Of a DNA stretch of 64,000 nt, positions 8,224-16,360 are shown piece after piece. The DNA lies in contig NZ_JAIVEM010000052.1 of NCBI RefSeq assembly GCF_020404765.1, forward strand, positions 1 to 64,000. Direction: 5' to 3'. Each line of letters opens with the position of its first letter. Position 1 is the first letter of the stretch. The notes below the pieces were generated by a model. It worked only from the letters and a program-made list of their open reading frames with translations. It was not told the origin of the DNA and did no database searches. The position numbers and the translations under genes were made by a program. The stretch comes from Paenibacillus sp. BJ-4. GTDB lineage: Bacteria; Bacillota; Bacilli; Paenibacillales; Paenibacillaceae.

Positions 8224-8931
8224 ATGTTATTGGCCTCATTGGAACAAGTCACTTTTGGCTACGGAGACGTTCCTAACTTGGTGGATGCCAATGTTGAAAT
8301 TTTTTCCGGAGAATTTGTGGCAATTACCGGACCGAATGGTGCTTCCAAATCAACAATGCTTAAACTGTTACTGGGTTTGCTTCAGCCTTGGCGGGGCAAG
8401 GTGTTTATGTCTGACCGCACAGGTGAAGGCAAGAAGCTCGTTGTTGGATTTGTATCGCAACAAATCGCTGCCTTCAATGGCGGATTTCCAAGTACGATTC
8501 TGGAATTTGTCCGTTCAGGAAGATACACGCATGGTTCCTGGTTGCGCCGTATGCGGCCTGAGGATCATGCCTTGACGGAGCAGGCGCTTCGTCAGGTAGG
8601 GATGTGGGAATTGCGTCATCGTAAGATTGGCGAATTGTCCGGTGGACAGAAGCAGCGCATTTGTGTTGCACGCGCGCTCGCTCAGGAATCGGATTTGCTT
8701 ATTTTGGATGAGCCTACAACAGGTATGGATCAGGAAAGCCGCCATCATTTCTATGACTTGATGAATCAGCAGGTCAAGGAATATGGAAGAACGGTGGTCA
8801 TGGTCACGCATGGACTATCGGAAGTGCAACATTATTTGGATCGTATTATTGAGCTTGAGAGGAAGGAAGATGGCGGATGGAAATGCTGCACTACGACTTC
8901 ATGCAGCGGGCATTTTGTGCCGGTGGGGTAA
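8224..8931 (+). CDS. znuC: Zinc ABC transporter ATPase
   Basis: 235 residues from the ATG at 8224, with GGAAAGGGAG upstream; a longer in-frame start at 8140 would begin almost at the Zur box. Signature LSGGQKQR and Walker B LILDEPTTGMD are normal. Walker A reads GPNGASKST, with Ser where the last glycine usually stands; I recall similar variants in Gram-positive zinc ATPases but could not check. It overlaps znuB by 55 bases, and ZnuA with its His-rich loop follows, so high-affinity zinc uptake is the role. Confidence 0.92.
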   Translation: MLLASLEQVTFGYGDVPNLVDANVEIFSGEFVAITGPNGASKSTMLKLLLGLLQPWRGKVFMSDRTGEGKKLVVGFVSQQIAAFNGGFPSTILEFVRSGRYTHGSWLRRMRPEDHALTEQALRQVGMWELRHRKIGELSGGQKQRICVARALAQESDLLILDEPTTGMDQESRHHFYDLMNQQVKEYGRTVVMVTHGLSEVQHYLDRIIELERKEDGGWKCCTTTSCSGHFVPVG

Positions 8932-9734
8932 TTGCACTGCTGGCCTCGGTGCTTGGAGTGTACCTGATGCTGCGGCGTCAGGCTCTGATGGCGGACATGC
9001 TATCGCATGTATCGCTGGCAGGGGTAGCAGCGGGCGCCTATTTGGGCATGAACCCGACGATCACCGGTTTTATTGTAGCTGTGATCGGTGCGATTATCGT
9101 TGAATATGTCCGCAGGTCCTATAAAACATATAGTGAGATTTCTGTGGCTATTATTATGGTCGGCGGTTTATCGACGGCTGTTATTTTAATGAATCTGAAT
9201 CAGAGCATTAATAAAGGGTTTTCTGCTTATTTGTTCGGTTCGGTGGTAGCGGTCAATCAGACAGAATTGATGTTGATGATCGTTGTGGCTGTGATCGGAG
9301 GCATTTTCTTTTTTGTCTTCCGACGCCCTTTGTACCAAATTACCTTTGATGAAGAAACAGCGAAGACAAACGGCCTTCCCGTCAAATCCATTTCATTTGC
9401 GTTTAGTATTTTGACGGGGATGATTGTAGCTGCTGCAATGCCGATTGTCGGTGTGCTGCTTGTCTCTTCACTAATCGTGCTCCCTGCTGCGCTGGCCATA
9501 CGAATTGCACCGAGCTTTGCGGTAGCCATCTGGATATCTATGGTAACGGCTCTGATCGGCGTATTTACGGGTTTAACTGCCTCGTATGAACTGAGTACGC
9601 CCCCAGGGGGAACCATTGCTATGGTGCTATTATTATGCCTGATCTTGGGAGTGGGTATTCAAAAGCTGGTACGCAAGCTGAGTAAACAGCAGACTTCTCG
9701 ACGGAAAAATGCGGTACGCAGTGAGAACAATTAA
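8877..9734 (+). CDS. znuB: Zinc ABC transporter permease
   Basis: 285 residues with about eight to nine hydrophobic spans, typical of ABC-3 family zinc/manganese permeases. LMADMLSHVSLAGVAAGAYLG near the N-terminus is a family hallmark. A charged C-terminal tail (KLSKQQTSRRKN) is cytoplasmic. The gene starts inside znuC and is followed by znuA after 40 bases. Confidence 0.93.
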   Translation: MEMLHYDFMQRAFCAGGVIALLASVLGVYLMLRRQALMADMLSHVSLAGVAAGAYLGMNPTITGFIVAVIGAIIVEYVRRSYKTYSEISVAIIMVGGLSTAVILMNLNQSINKGFSAYLFGSVVAVNQTELMLMIVVAVIGGIFFFVFRRPLYQITFDEETAKTNGLPVKSISFAFSILTGMIVAAAMPIVGVLLVSSLIVLPAALAIRIAPSFAVAIWISMVTALIGVFTGLTASYELSTPPGGTIAMVLLLCLILGVGIQKLVRKLSKQQTSRRKNAVRSENN

Positions 9735-9774
9735 AAATAGCAACTAATAATAAACAGATAAAGGAGTTATGAAC

Positions 9775-10755
9775 ATGAATACATGGTTCAAAAAATCATT
9801 CGTATTGTCTGCGGGACTGGCACTTATTTTGTCCGGCTGTGGAGTCCAATCTGATCATACAGCTACAAAACCTTCCCAAACCGAGCCGGGTACGGAGCAA
9901 AGCGGTAAAAAGCTGAATGTGGTTACCACTTTTTATCCGATGTATGAATTTACAAGGCAAGTTGCCGGAGAGCATGCGAACGTAACGGCCCTGATTCCTG
10001 CCGGTGCTGAGCCACATGACTGGGAACCGAGCGCCAAGGATATGGCACAGATCAAGGACGCTGACGTATTTGTCTATAACGGTATCGTCGAAGGCTGGGC
10101 AGAGCAGGCTTTGAGCAGCGCAGCCAACGACAAGCGTTTTGTAGTTGAAGCGAGTAAAGGGCTGAACCTGATGGAAGGTACTGCTGAGGAGGAAGAAGCG
10201 CATGGAGAGGAAGGCCATGATCACGGTCATGTGCTCGACCCACATGTATGGCTTGATCCCGTATTGGCGCAAAAGGAAGTAGAGGCTATTGAAGCGGGGC
10301 TTGTAAATGCCGATCCTGCCAACAAAGCCGATTATGAAAAAAATGCAGATGCTTATATCGCCAAGCTGAAAGATCTGGATACAGCGTTCAAAACAGGTCT
10401 GAAGGATGTAAAACGCAAAGACTTTATTACACAGCATGCTGCTTTTAGCTATTTGGCCAAGCAATACGGTCTGACTCAAGTACCGATTGCCGGACTTTCT
10501 CCGGAGCAAGAGCCTACACCGGACAAACTGGCGGATATTATCAAATTTTCCAAAGCAAACAATGTAAAAACCATTTTCTTTGAAACCCTCGTAGATCCGA
10601 AGGTTGCTCAGACCGTTGCTACTGAAATCGGTGCAAAAACGGATGTTCTGAATCCGCTCGAAGGACTGACAGATGAAGACAAACAGAACAACCTCGACTA
10701 CCTTGGGGTGATGAAAAACAATCTTGAGGCTTTGAAAAAAGCTTTGAATGAATAA
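9775..10755 (+). CDS. znuA: Zinc-binding lipoprotein
   Basis: 326 residues from the ATG at 9775; this start is eight bases after AAGGAG, whereas the ATG at 9769 is too close to it. Lipobox LILSGC. The cluster A-I fold contains the metal ligands in PAGAEPHDWEPS and HVLDPHVWLDP. Between them is an acidic His-rich loop (EEEEAHGEEGHDHGH) that marks zinc rather than manganese binding proteins. It delivers zinc to ZnuBC. Confidence 0.95.
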   Translation: MNTWFKKSFVLSAGLALILSGCGVQSDHTATKPSQTEPGTEQSGKKLNVVTTFYPMYEFTRQVAGEHANVTALIPAGAEPHDWEPSAKDMAQIKDADVFVYNGIVEGWAEQALSSAANDKRFVVEASKGLNLMEGTAEEEEAHGEEGHDHGHVLDPHVWLDPVLAQKEVEAIEAGLVNADPANKADYEKNADAYIAKLKDLDTAFKTGLKDVKRKDFITQHAAFSYLAKQYGLTQVPIAGLSPEQEPTPDKLADIIKFSKANNVKTIFFETLVDPKVAQTVATEIGAKTDVLNPLEGLTDEDKQNNLDYLGVMKNNLEALKKALNE

Positions 10756-10764
10756 AGTCTGTAA

Positions 10765-10800
10765 ACTGACATCGGTATGACCACGGTGTCAGTTTTTTTA
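10765..10800 (+). terminator. Terminator of znuCBA
   Basis: Stem ACTGACATCGG / CCACGGTGTCAGT followed by seven T, ten bases after the znuA stop. Confidence 0.9.
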
Positions 10801-10875
10801 TGTCTATATAAACTGGACTTAAAAGCTATTTATCGTGCCACTGCGCATCCGGATGGTGCTTCCCATCGCCACCGC

Positions 10876-10922
10876 CCCCGGATTTCTTGAATAAAGCCTT
10901 TAATCAGGGTATAAATCCGGGG
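10876..10922. other. Strong intergenic hairpin without T tract
   Basis: CCCCGGATTT pairs with AAATCCGGGG, and inside it TGAATAAA pairs with TTTAATCA around a short loop. No T run follows on either side. It lies between the convergent znuA and oxidoreductase genes, so it may be a processing or stabilising structure for the 3' end of the minus-strand transcript. Confidence 0.55.
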
Positions 10923-10944
10923 AAGTGATGCTTCCGAAGCGAGC

Positions 10945-11523
10945 TTAATGATCCTTGGCATAATTCAAACCTAAGAGATAAGCTTGGTTCAGCAGCATTT
11001 CGTAATGACCGGGATTTGAATCCAGAGTCTCATATAAGAATTCAACCTTGGAATTGGAAACACCGCAATAATCTGCAATTCCCACATTCAGCAGATGAGT
11101 AATCATTTCATCATAGTTACGCTTTTTCATCTGTTCTTTCGAAACGCCAGCCAAACCAATCCACAAGACATGCTGATGATGAAGGTGGTTCGAACCGTAC
11201 GCAAACCCATTGTTCCATACACGGTCAATATACCCCTTTAGCATAGCCGGCAAATGCCACCACCAAAGTGGAAAAATAAATGCCAAAGCATCATGCTCCT
11301 TCATCCGCCTTATTTCCATTTCTACTTCAGGGGAAAAGGACTGTTCCGCAACTGACCAATCGGGTTCATCTGCTCCTTTTAAAACAGGATCAAAACCAAT
11401 CCCGTGCAAATCCAATATCTCATAGTCGTGGCCAGCCTCGGCAAGACCTTGTACGAAACGACCGGCCACCTCAAAGGTCAAGGAATCTTTTCTCGGGTGT
11501 GAAACAACGCTTAATACTTTCAT
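10945..11523 (-). CDS. NAD(P)H-dependent flavin oxidoreductase (YwrO/MdaB/KefF type)
   Basis: 192 residues in a flavodoxin-like fold: the FMN/FAD phosphate loop region SVVSHPRKDSLTFEVAG near the N-terminus and the active-site segment FPLWWWHLPAMLKGYIDRVW near residue 100. Such enzymes reduce quinones or nitro compounds with two electrons. It is divergent from an HxlR regulator at 11762, a common pairing for electrophile- or quinone-responsive control. GAAAGG-like sequence precedes the ATG. Confidence 0.87.
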   Translation of the reverse strand: MKVLSVVSHPRKDSLTFEVAGRFVQGLAEAGHDYEILDLHGIGFDPVLKGADEPDWSVAEQSFSPEVEMEIRRMKEHDALAFIFPLWWWHLPAMLKGYIDRVWNNGFAYGSNHLHHQHVLWIGLAGVSKEQMKKRNYDEMITHLLNVGIADYCGVSNSKVEFLYETLDSNPGHYEMLLNQAYLLGLNYAKDH

Positions 11524-11609
11524 GCTTGTATCTTCACTACCTTTCTCAACAGCTAATTTCTAGCCATGATCAATGGCTGATGCTATTATAAACAGTAGGA
11601 AAATGATCT

Positions 11610-11669
11610 GGAAGTACGCACTTTTAAGTTCTATAGGATGATACAGGTGCCATAGGAACATGGAAGTAC
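11610..11669. promoter_or_regulatory. Two TGGAAGTAC repeats in the divergent promoter region
   Basis: TGGAAGTAC occurs at 11610-11618 and 11661-11669, 51 bases apart, between the oxidoreductase and the HxlR gene. HxlR-family operators often contain GTAC-type half sites, so these are candidate binding sites; this is inference only. Confidence 0.4.
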
Positions 11670-11761
11670 CCTAGGTAGATTCCCTAGAAACTGACCTGAG
11701 TAAAGGATTGAAGTGATGGGTTGCTTTAAGCAAACGTAGCCTTTTAACGGAGGTTTAAGAG

Positions 11762-12151
11762 ATGACTGAACAGATGAAAAATAGCGTTCAAAAGAAGTAT
11801 CAAGTTGGAGTGGAAGCGGCTTTAGAAGTAATGGGAGGAAAATGGAAGCCTTTAATTATCTACCATTTGATGACAGGGCGGAAACGAACGTCTGAGCTTC
11901 GTCGGTTAATGCCTGGCATTACTCAAAAAATGCTGACCACTCAGCTCAGAGGCCTGGAAAAGGATGAGATCGTTACACGAAAGGTTTATAATGAGATCCC
12001 TCCTAAAGTGGAGTATGAGTTAACGCACTACGGCTGGGGATTAAAACCCGCGCTAGACCATTTATGCTATTGGGGAGAGGATCACCTGGAAAAGATTCAT
12101 GGAGACAAATCCAAGGTTTTGGAAGAATTCCAAGGCTGCTGTATAGAGTAA
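11762..12151 (+). CDS. HxlR-family transcriptional regulator
   Basis: 129 residues with the winged-helix HxlR domain: ALEVMGGKWKPLIIYHLMTG, RTSELRRLMPGITQKMLTTQ and YELTHYGWGLKPAL. Some HxlR proteins (YodB, HypR) sense electrophiles through cysteines; here cysteines are near the C-terminus (LCYWGED, GCCIE). It probably regulates the divergent oxidoreductase and itself. AGGTTTAAGAG precedes the ATG. Confidence 0.9.
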   Translation: MTEQMKNSVQKKYQVGVEAALEVMGGKWKPLIIYHLMTGRKRTSELRRLMPGITQKMLTTQLRGLEKDEIVTRKVYNEIPPKVEYELTHYGWGLKPALDHLCYWGEDHLEKIHGDKSKVLEEFQGCCIE

Positions 12152-12243
12152 ATTTAAGTTACTACTATAAATGAGCAAATTCACTTTCAGTAAATTGCAA
12201 AAACAAAATAAATAGAGACAGAGCGATCGCCACCGCACGACGA

Positions 12244-12948
12244 TTGGACTTATGGTCTATACCAAGATTGATCACGTATGCGACATGGCCGCGACGCTGC
12301 CTCTTCCCCCTCACGGTGGCTATGGCTGGTCGATACCTGGTTTACTTGTGCCCGCATGATCGACAGTTATGCTGCTGCAGGCTACCACCTGATCGACGGT
12401 CTGAAATGCAATCGTATTCTTTATCCGCAAGGCATCCGTATTTCTGTACAAGATTTTGCTGCCCACCTTCGCAAGGAAGACGTTCGCCTCGTGACCGTGA
12501 ACGGAACTTCGTACTGGACGTACCGATATGAAGGTCCCTTAAACGATATTGAAAATGCTGTTGTCCTCCTGTGCTGGCCGGAGCAAGCGTTCGGAGAGCC
12601 CAAAGCACTGCGTGCGTTTTTGTGCACGGATGTCTCCTTGGATACGGAAACGATCTCGAGCTATTACAGCAAGAGATGGCCCATTGAGCTCTTTTTCGCC
12701 AGTCTAAGAATAACCTTGGCTTCGACAAGTACCAGGTTCGTTCAGTAACCGCTTTTGTCCGTCTTTGGGCGTTGCTTGCGTAAACGCATTTGTACTGCAC
12801 CACTGGGTTGGGGCTGCTTTGCCGATTTGGCGATGGGTTGCGTACCGTCCGCAAGCAAGTCCAACTGGACCGGCTTCAGTTTGTTTACGATTGCGGTCAT
12901 AAAGGCATTCCTTTCCACTTGGTTTGTAAACAGCTCAAGGGCGCTTAA
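12244..12948 (+). pseudogene. Decayed IS transposase (DDE type, IS4/IS701-like)
   Basis: Fragments of one transposase are spread over three frames. The frame at 12278-12700 gives LVDTWFTC, GYHLIDGLKCNRI and YYSKRWPIELFF, the last being the DDE-family E region. After about 12696 the match moves by one frame (NNLGFDKYQVRSVTAFVRLW), consistent with loss of one base. From about 12805 it moves again (FGDGLRTVRKQVQLDRLQF, ending KQLKGA at 12948). The start is missing and no terminal inverted repeats are obvious. A minus-strand reading frame over 12742-12954 is only its shadow. Confidence 0.82.
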
Positions 12949-13103
12949 TGCCATTTGGTTGTTTATGGATCCGTTTTTGCTTATTTATAGGAATAAATAC
13001 AAAAGAAAGGACTATCACAATTTGTAGGACTTGTTAGTCGTGTTTTACAACTTTATGATTATATTTACTTATTACTGTAAGCATTTTCTCTATATGCAGA
13101 GCA

Positions 13104-13150
13104 TAAAAAAACGATCTATCTCCATTAGACAGGAGAGTGATCGTTTTTTT
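13104..13150. terminator. Bidirectional terminator
   Basis: AAAAAACGATCTATCTCC / GAGAGTGATCGTTTTTT hairpin; it ends the minus-strand XRE gene at 13164. Confidence 0.85.
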
Positions 13151-13163
13151 TCGTTGCATGGGA

Positions 13164-13376
13164 TTATTCCAGAACATCGCTCAGGTTATGTCTCTGACCT
13201 GTAAGATTTTCTAATGTATCGAGAATAGGACTTAATGTTTCCAGATCTATGCGTTTGGTCTTACCATCGCACATATCGTAAATTAAGTTCGGTCGAACTT
13301 TTGCTTCGCGAGCCAAGGCATTTTTTGTGATTCCTGCTTTGCCCAATGTTTCTTCTAGCTTTATATTTATCGCCAA
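13164..13376 (-). CDS. Small XRE-family helix-turn-helix regulator
   Basis: 70 residues, a single Cro/CI-type HTH (LGKAGITKNALAREAKVRPN, then LIYDMCDGKTKRIDLETL), similar to YozG-type small regulators. A CAGGAGGTGA site precedes the ATG. The about 295 bases upstream hold no gene. Target unknown. Confidence 0.85.
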   Translation of the reverse strand: MAINIKLEETLGKAGITKNALAREAKVRPNLIYDMCDGKTKRIDLETLSPILDTLENLTGQRHNLSDVLE

Positions 13377-13672
13377 AGATCATCACCTCCTGCGAAGTGG
13401 CACGATTGATGACTTTTAAATTCAACTTACATAGTGCTAAGGTTTCACTGGATACCTAGTACTTTGTGATCTTCACCCTACAGGAATGAATTACGTCATT
13501 GTGAAACGTTTTTTTGAAAACTAATTCTGTGGTAGCTAGTTTCCAATTGCTTTTATAATTCAATGGTAGCGTTTTTGTTTTTACAGATTTTTTCTATTAA
13601 TTATGCTCGTTTTTTCACCGATATTGAACTTTGGAGATGGATATAATCTTATAACAGATTGGAGCGATTATT

Positions 13673-14035
13673 TTGGCAACAGTTGTAATAGTGGATGATT
13701 CTTTATTTATGCGATCTGTGCTTAAAGATATTTTTCTGGATTTAGGTCACTCTGTTATTGCGGAGGCAGAGAATGGGTATGATGCTGTTTTGAAATATGC
13801 GCACTTTCGCCCAGACTTAATCACCATGGACATCAATATGCCTAAGATGGATGGACTTGAGGCTGTTAAAAAGATTGTAGAGCTTGATCCACAAGCCAAT
13901 ATTTTAATGTGTTCTGCTTTGGGTCAGCAAGAAGCGATTATCAAAGCATTTAAAGCAGGTGCCAAAGACTTTATTGTTAAGCCATTTGAGATGGAAAGGG
14001 TCGTAAATGCAGTCTCAAAAATGCTTGGTAGTTAA
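13673..14035 (+). CDS. Stand-alone CheY-like response regulator receiver
   Basis: 120 residues with a complete receiver domain and nothing else: acidic pocket VIVDDS, phosphoacceptor Asp in LITMDINMPKMDG near residue 54, CSALG switch Ser/Thr and conserved Lys in FIVKPFE. The start is TTG at 13673, after GGAGCG. No kinase or chemotaxis gene is adjacent, so its partner is elsewhere. It may act like CheY or Spo0F; sequence alone does not decide. Confidence 0.9.
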   Translation: MATVVIVDDSLFMRSVLKDIFLDLGHSVIAEAENGYDAVLKYAHFRPDLITMDINMPKMDGLEAVKKIVELDPQANILMCSALGQQEAIIKAFKAGAKDFIVKPFEMERVVNAVSKMLGS

Positions 14036-14117
14036 TGAATCCAGATTCTAATACATAAATATTGCAATTTGAAATGAGAGATCCATGGTTATTTTCACGA
14101 ATATGGAGATGAATAGG

Positions 14118-14606
14118 ATGAGCAATCGGGTATTGTCTCAAAAGGTATTTATAGATGAACTGATCACTACGATCAGGAATGGTGGGCTTGTTCCTGTAAA
14201 TTATGAACAGCTCATAAATGAACAAAGAGAAAGAATGGATGCTCTTAACAATGAGCTTACGGTACGTATAGAGGGATTAGAGACGGATTTGGTTCCTGCC
14301 TCGACGCATTCCGTTCCTTTTTCCAATGGTGAAATTATATTTCTGGCACGGTATATTGTACTCATGGGGGATCATACCGAGGGCTATTTTGTGTTCTATC
14401 GAGCAGAAGATTGTGAAAGTCCGGAAGAGGTTCAGTTTATAACAAGCTCTTATCAGCTTCCTCATTTGTTGCTTGAGCTGGCTCTTACTTTAAAAGAACA
14501 TGGCACGAGCGAGCCGGTTGATATTCTGACTTATTGGAATGGACCTGTCTATCCGCTAAAAGATTTGAATAAAGAGGATATCAAGCTGTCCACCTATGAA
14601 TTTTAA
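14118..14606 (+). CDS. Protein of unknown function
   Basis: About 162 residues from the ATG at 14118 (GGAG about ten bases upstream; starts at 14085 and 14109 are also possible). No signal peptide, membrane span or known motif recognised. The N-terminal part is helical and charged (NEQRERMDALNNELTVRIEG); the middle looks beta-rich (IIFLARYIVLMGDHTEGYF). It lies 80 bases after the CheY-like gene on the same strand and could be cotranscribed, but no link is shown. Confidence 0.65.
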   Translation: MSNRVLSQKVFIDELITTIRNGGLVPVNYEQLINEQRERMDALNNELTVRIEGLETDLVPASTHSVPFSNGEIIFLARYIVLMGDHTEGYFVFYRAEDCESPEEVQFITSSYQLPHLLLELALTLKEHGTSEPVDILTYWNGPVYPLKDLNKEDIKLSTYEF

Positions 14607-14669
14607 AGCTATAGTAAGGATTAGGTACATCGAGTTGGGTAATACTTATACAAGGGAGTGAAAAAGTCT

Positions 14670-15050
14670 ATGATTAGTAAAGTTGGTCAAATTATGCTGT
14701 ATGTAAATAACCAAGATGAGGCACTGGATTTTTGGACAAAAAAAGTAGGATTTAATGTAATTTCTGAAGAAAATAATGGTCAGGGAATGAGATGGATTGA
14801 AATTGCTCCTGCAAAGGGTGCAGAAACAAGCATCGTGCTCCATAATAAGGAATTAGTTGCTAAAATGTCACCTGAATTAAATCTCGGTGCACCTTCCTTA
14901 ATGTTTTTTTCGGAAAATCTCGATCAATTATATGGCGACTTATCAAATAAAAATGTCAAAGTCGGAGAAATAGTAACTATGCCTTTCGGAAGAGTATTTA
15001 ACTTTGCAGATCATGAAGAAAATTACTTTGCTGTAATGGAAAAAAAGTAA
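14670..15050 (+). CDS. VOC-family (glyoxalase/bleomycin resistance) protein
   Basis: 126 residues with the paired beta-alpha-beta-beta-beta motifs of the VOC fold: VGQIMLYVNNQDEALDFWTK at the N-terminus and PFGRVFNFADHEENYFAVME at the end, with the usual Glu ligand region near the C-terminus. Substrate not predictable. The ATG at 14670 is preferred over a GTG at 14658 that would overlap the AAGGGAG site. Confidence 0.85.
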   Translation: MISKVGQIMLYVNNQDEALDFWTKKVGFNVISEENNGQGMRWIEIAPAKGAETSIVLHNKELVAKMSPELNLGAPSLMFFSENLDQLYGDLSNKNVKVGEIVTMPFGRVFNFADHEENYFAVMEKK

Positions 15051-15066
15051 ATAATAAAATTCAATA

Positions 15067-15181
15067 TAAGTTGAACTCGAAAACATACATTAAAACGGAG
15101 TAGGCGGAATAGTGCTGTACAAGCGAAGCATTATCCGTCTGCGCAGTGACACGTTAGATAACTTTTAAGTTCAGAGCTTAT
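15067..15181. repeat. Possible diverged copy of the palindromic intergenic element
   Basis: ATAAGTTGAACT near 15067 pairs imperfectly with AGTTCAGAGCTTAT at 15168-15181. Inside, GGCGGAATAGTGCTG (15103-15117) followed by AAGCGAAGCATTATCC resembles GGCGGAATTGTTCTG plus AAGCGTAGCGTTCGCC of the 49266 element. The core is weaker than in the other two copies. Confidence 0.45.
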
Positions 15182-15189
15182 ATATTTAT

Positions 15190-15232
15190 AAAAAATCCCT
15201 TGAGAGAGTCAAATCCCTCAGGGGATTTTTTT
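15190..15232 (+). terminator. Terminator upstream of the YolD operon
   Basis: AAAATCCCTTGAG / CTCAGGGGATTTTTTT hairpin with T run. Confidence 0.82.
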
Positions 15233-15235
15233 ACA

Positions 15236-15280
15236 TTGATAATCAAACGCATGTTCGCATATAATACAAACAAATGTTCT
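15236..15280 (+). promoter_or_regulatory. SOS-type promoter with two LexA boxes
   Basis: TTGATA (15236-15241) and TATAAT (15260-15265) are 18 bases apart. CAAACGCATGTTCG (15244-15257) lies between them and CAAACAAATGTTCT (15267-15280) just after the -10. The Gram-positive LexA box is CGAACNNNNGTTCG; the sites differ at one and two specified positions. Binding at either site would block polymerase, so DNA-damage induction of the following two genes is expected. Confidence 0.75.
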
Positions 15281-15298
15281 GATAAGGAGTGAAGGATC

Positions 15299-15493
15299 AT
15301 GCTGGAGAAATACGTGGGGCAGACCGTGGAAATCGTGTATATGGACCGGAAGGGTAAACTGTCTCATCGGCGTATTGAGGTGCATCGTGTGCAAAATGGC
15401 TTGATACGGGCTACCTGTTTACAGACAGGCCAGCCACGCGTTTTTCGATTAGACCATGTACTGGCATGGCATCCTGTAACCAAAACAGCATAG
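15299..15493 (+). CDS. Small partner protein of YolD
   Basis: 64 residues, beta-rich and basic (VGQTVEIVYMDRKGKLSHRR, RVFRLDHVLAWHPV), resembling a WYL-like fragment. AAGGAGTGAAGG precedes the ATG. It is followed after 12 bases by the YolD-like gene and shares the LexA-box promoter. Exact function unknown. Confidence 0.72.
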   Translation: MLEKYVGQTVEIVYMDRKGKLSHRRIEVHRVQNGLIRATCLQTGQPRVFRLDHVLAWHPVTKTA

Positions 15494-15505
15494 GAGGCGT
15501 TTACG

Positions 15506-15841
15506 ATGGGGAAAAAGCTTGAAGGGAACGGTATATGGGAAAGCTCGCGCATGATCCTACCTGAGCATCGGGATGCGTATCTAAGACTGATGAAGGATCA
15601 GGGCAGACGTAACAAGCCAACACTGGACGATCAGGAAATGCAGCAGATTGAACAGGCCCTTATCATTTCCTATAATGAACGGAAGTTTATTACGCTGCGG
15701 GTATTCAATCCGTTTGATGATGAGGAGTTGTGTGGGCTTGTAACGGTGATTAACACAAGTCGACGAGAAGTGAAGCTGTCCCGTGGAGAAGAGGATTTTA
15801 GCTGGATTAAGCTGGAGGAAATTATCGAGGCGAATATATAA
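15506..15841 (+). CDS. YolD-like protein
   Basis: 111 residues with the YolD family pattern: WESSRMILPEHRDAYLRLM near the start and VTVINTSRREVKLSRGEEDF then WIKLEEIIEA at the end. In Bacillus, YolD proteins are encoded beside Y-family polymerases (UvrX/YqjW) and are SOS genes. No polymerase is present here, but the LexA boxes upstream agree with an SOS role. Confidence 0.85.
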   Translation: MGKKLEGNGIWESSRMILPEHRDAYLRLMKDQGRRNKPTLDDQEMQQIEQALIISYNERKFITLRVFNPFDDEELCGLVTVINTSRREVKLSRGEEDFSWIKLEEIIEANI

Positions 15842-15917
15842 ACAACAATAGGATTGTAGCCGTAAGAACTCGGGTTTAAAATGAAGCAGTAGCTGCAAAA
15901 AGAAGGAGGAATTCAAT

Positions 15918-16262
15918 TTGAAAGTAAGTAAAAACAATGCTGAACACTATATATGGGGAGATCAATGTGATGGTTGGCGTTTGGTGAATCATAAAGATTT
16001 GAGCGTTATTCATGAACGTATGCCTGGCAATACACACGAGGTTAGGCACTATCACCATCATGCTCGCCAATTTTTCTTTATTTTATCAGGTACAGCGATA
16101 CTTGAAGTGGATGGCGAACGAATCCAATTGGGATCTCAGGAAGGCTGTGAGGTTCCTCCTTTGATCGCTCATCAGATGTTTAATGAAACGGATGAGGATG
16201 TTGAGTTTTTGGTTATCTCTCAGCCTGCGACTAGAGGTGACCGGGTCCTGGCCGAAAACTAA
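15918..16262 (+). CDS. Cupin-domain protein
   Basis: 114 residues, single cupin. The metal-ligand motif is VRHYHHHARQFFFILSG near residues 41-57 and the second motif is CEVPPLIAHQMFN. Start is TTG at 15918 after AAGGAGGAAT. Substrate unknown; small stand-alone cupins often bind sugars or act as isomerases. Confidence 0.86.
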   Translation: MKVSKNNAEHYIWGDQCDGWRLVNHKDLSVIHERMPGNTHEVRHYHHHARQFFFILSGTAILEVDGERIQLGSQEGCEVPPLIAHQMFNETDEDVEFLVISQPATRGDRVLAEN

Positions 16263-16316
16263 TATTTTGGGGCAGATAACATAGAGCAGTATAATGTTAG
16301 GGTGTAAACAAACAGA

Positions 16317-16358
16317 ACCAGTCAGGTACATATCAATTATGTGCTTGACTGGTCCTTT
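16317..16358. terminator. Hairpin between convergent cupin and ANT(6) genes
   Basis: ACCAGTCAGGTACATA / TATGTGCTTGACTGGT stem with weak flanking T stretches; it lies between the two convergent stops and probably ends both. Confidence 0.7.
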
Positions 16359-16360
16359 CA

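Noticed and set aside
9796..10509. Minus-strand 237-residue frame opposite znuA
   Set aside because: znuA is unmistakable on the plus strand; the opposite frame lacks a ribosome site and recognisable motif.
10830..10905. Minus-strand peptide ending GDGKHHPDAQWHDK
   Set aside because: A stop codon precedes it with no start codon after that stop; at best a fragment, not listed as a gene.
12742..12954. Minus-strand 70-residue frame rich in Lys/Gln
   Set aside because: The plus strand in this place encodes the transposase C-terminus (FGDGLRTVRKQV), so the minus frame is a shadow.
13377..13672. Search for a gene or riboswitch between the XRE and CheY-like genes
   Set aside because: Only AT-rich sequence and an imperfect GAAAACTA/TAGCTAGTTTC inverted repeat are seen; nothing supports a defined feature.
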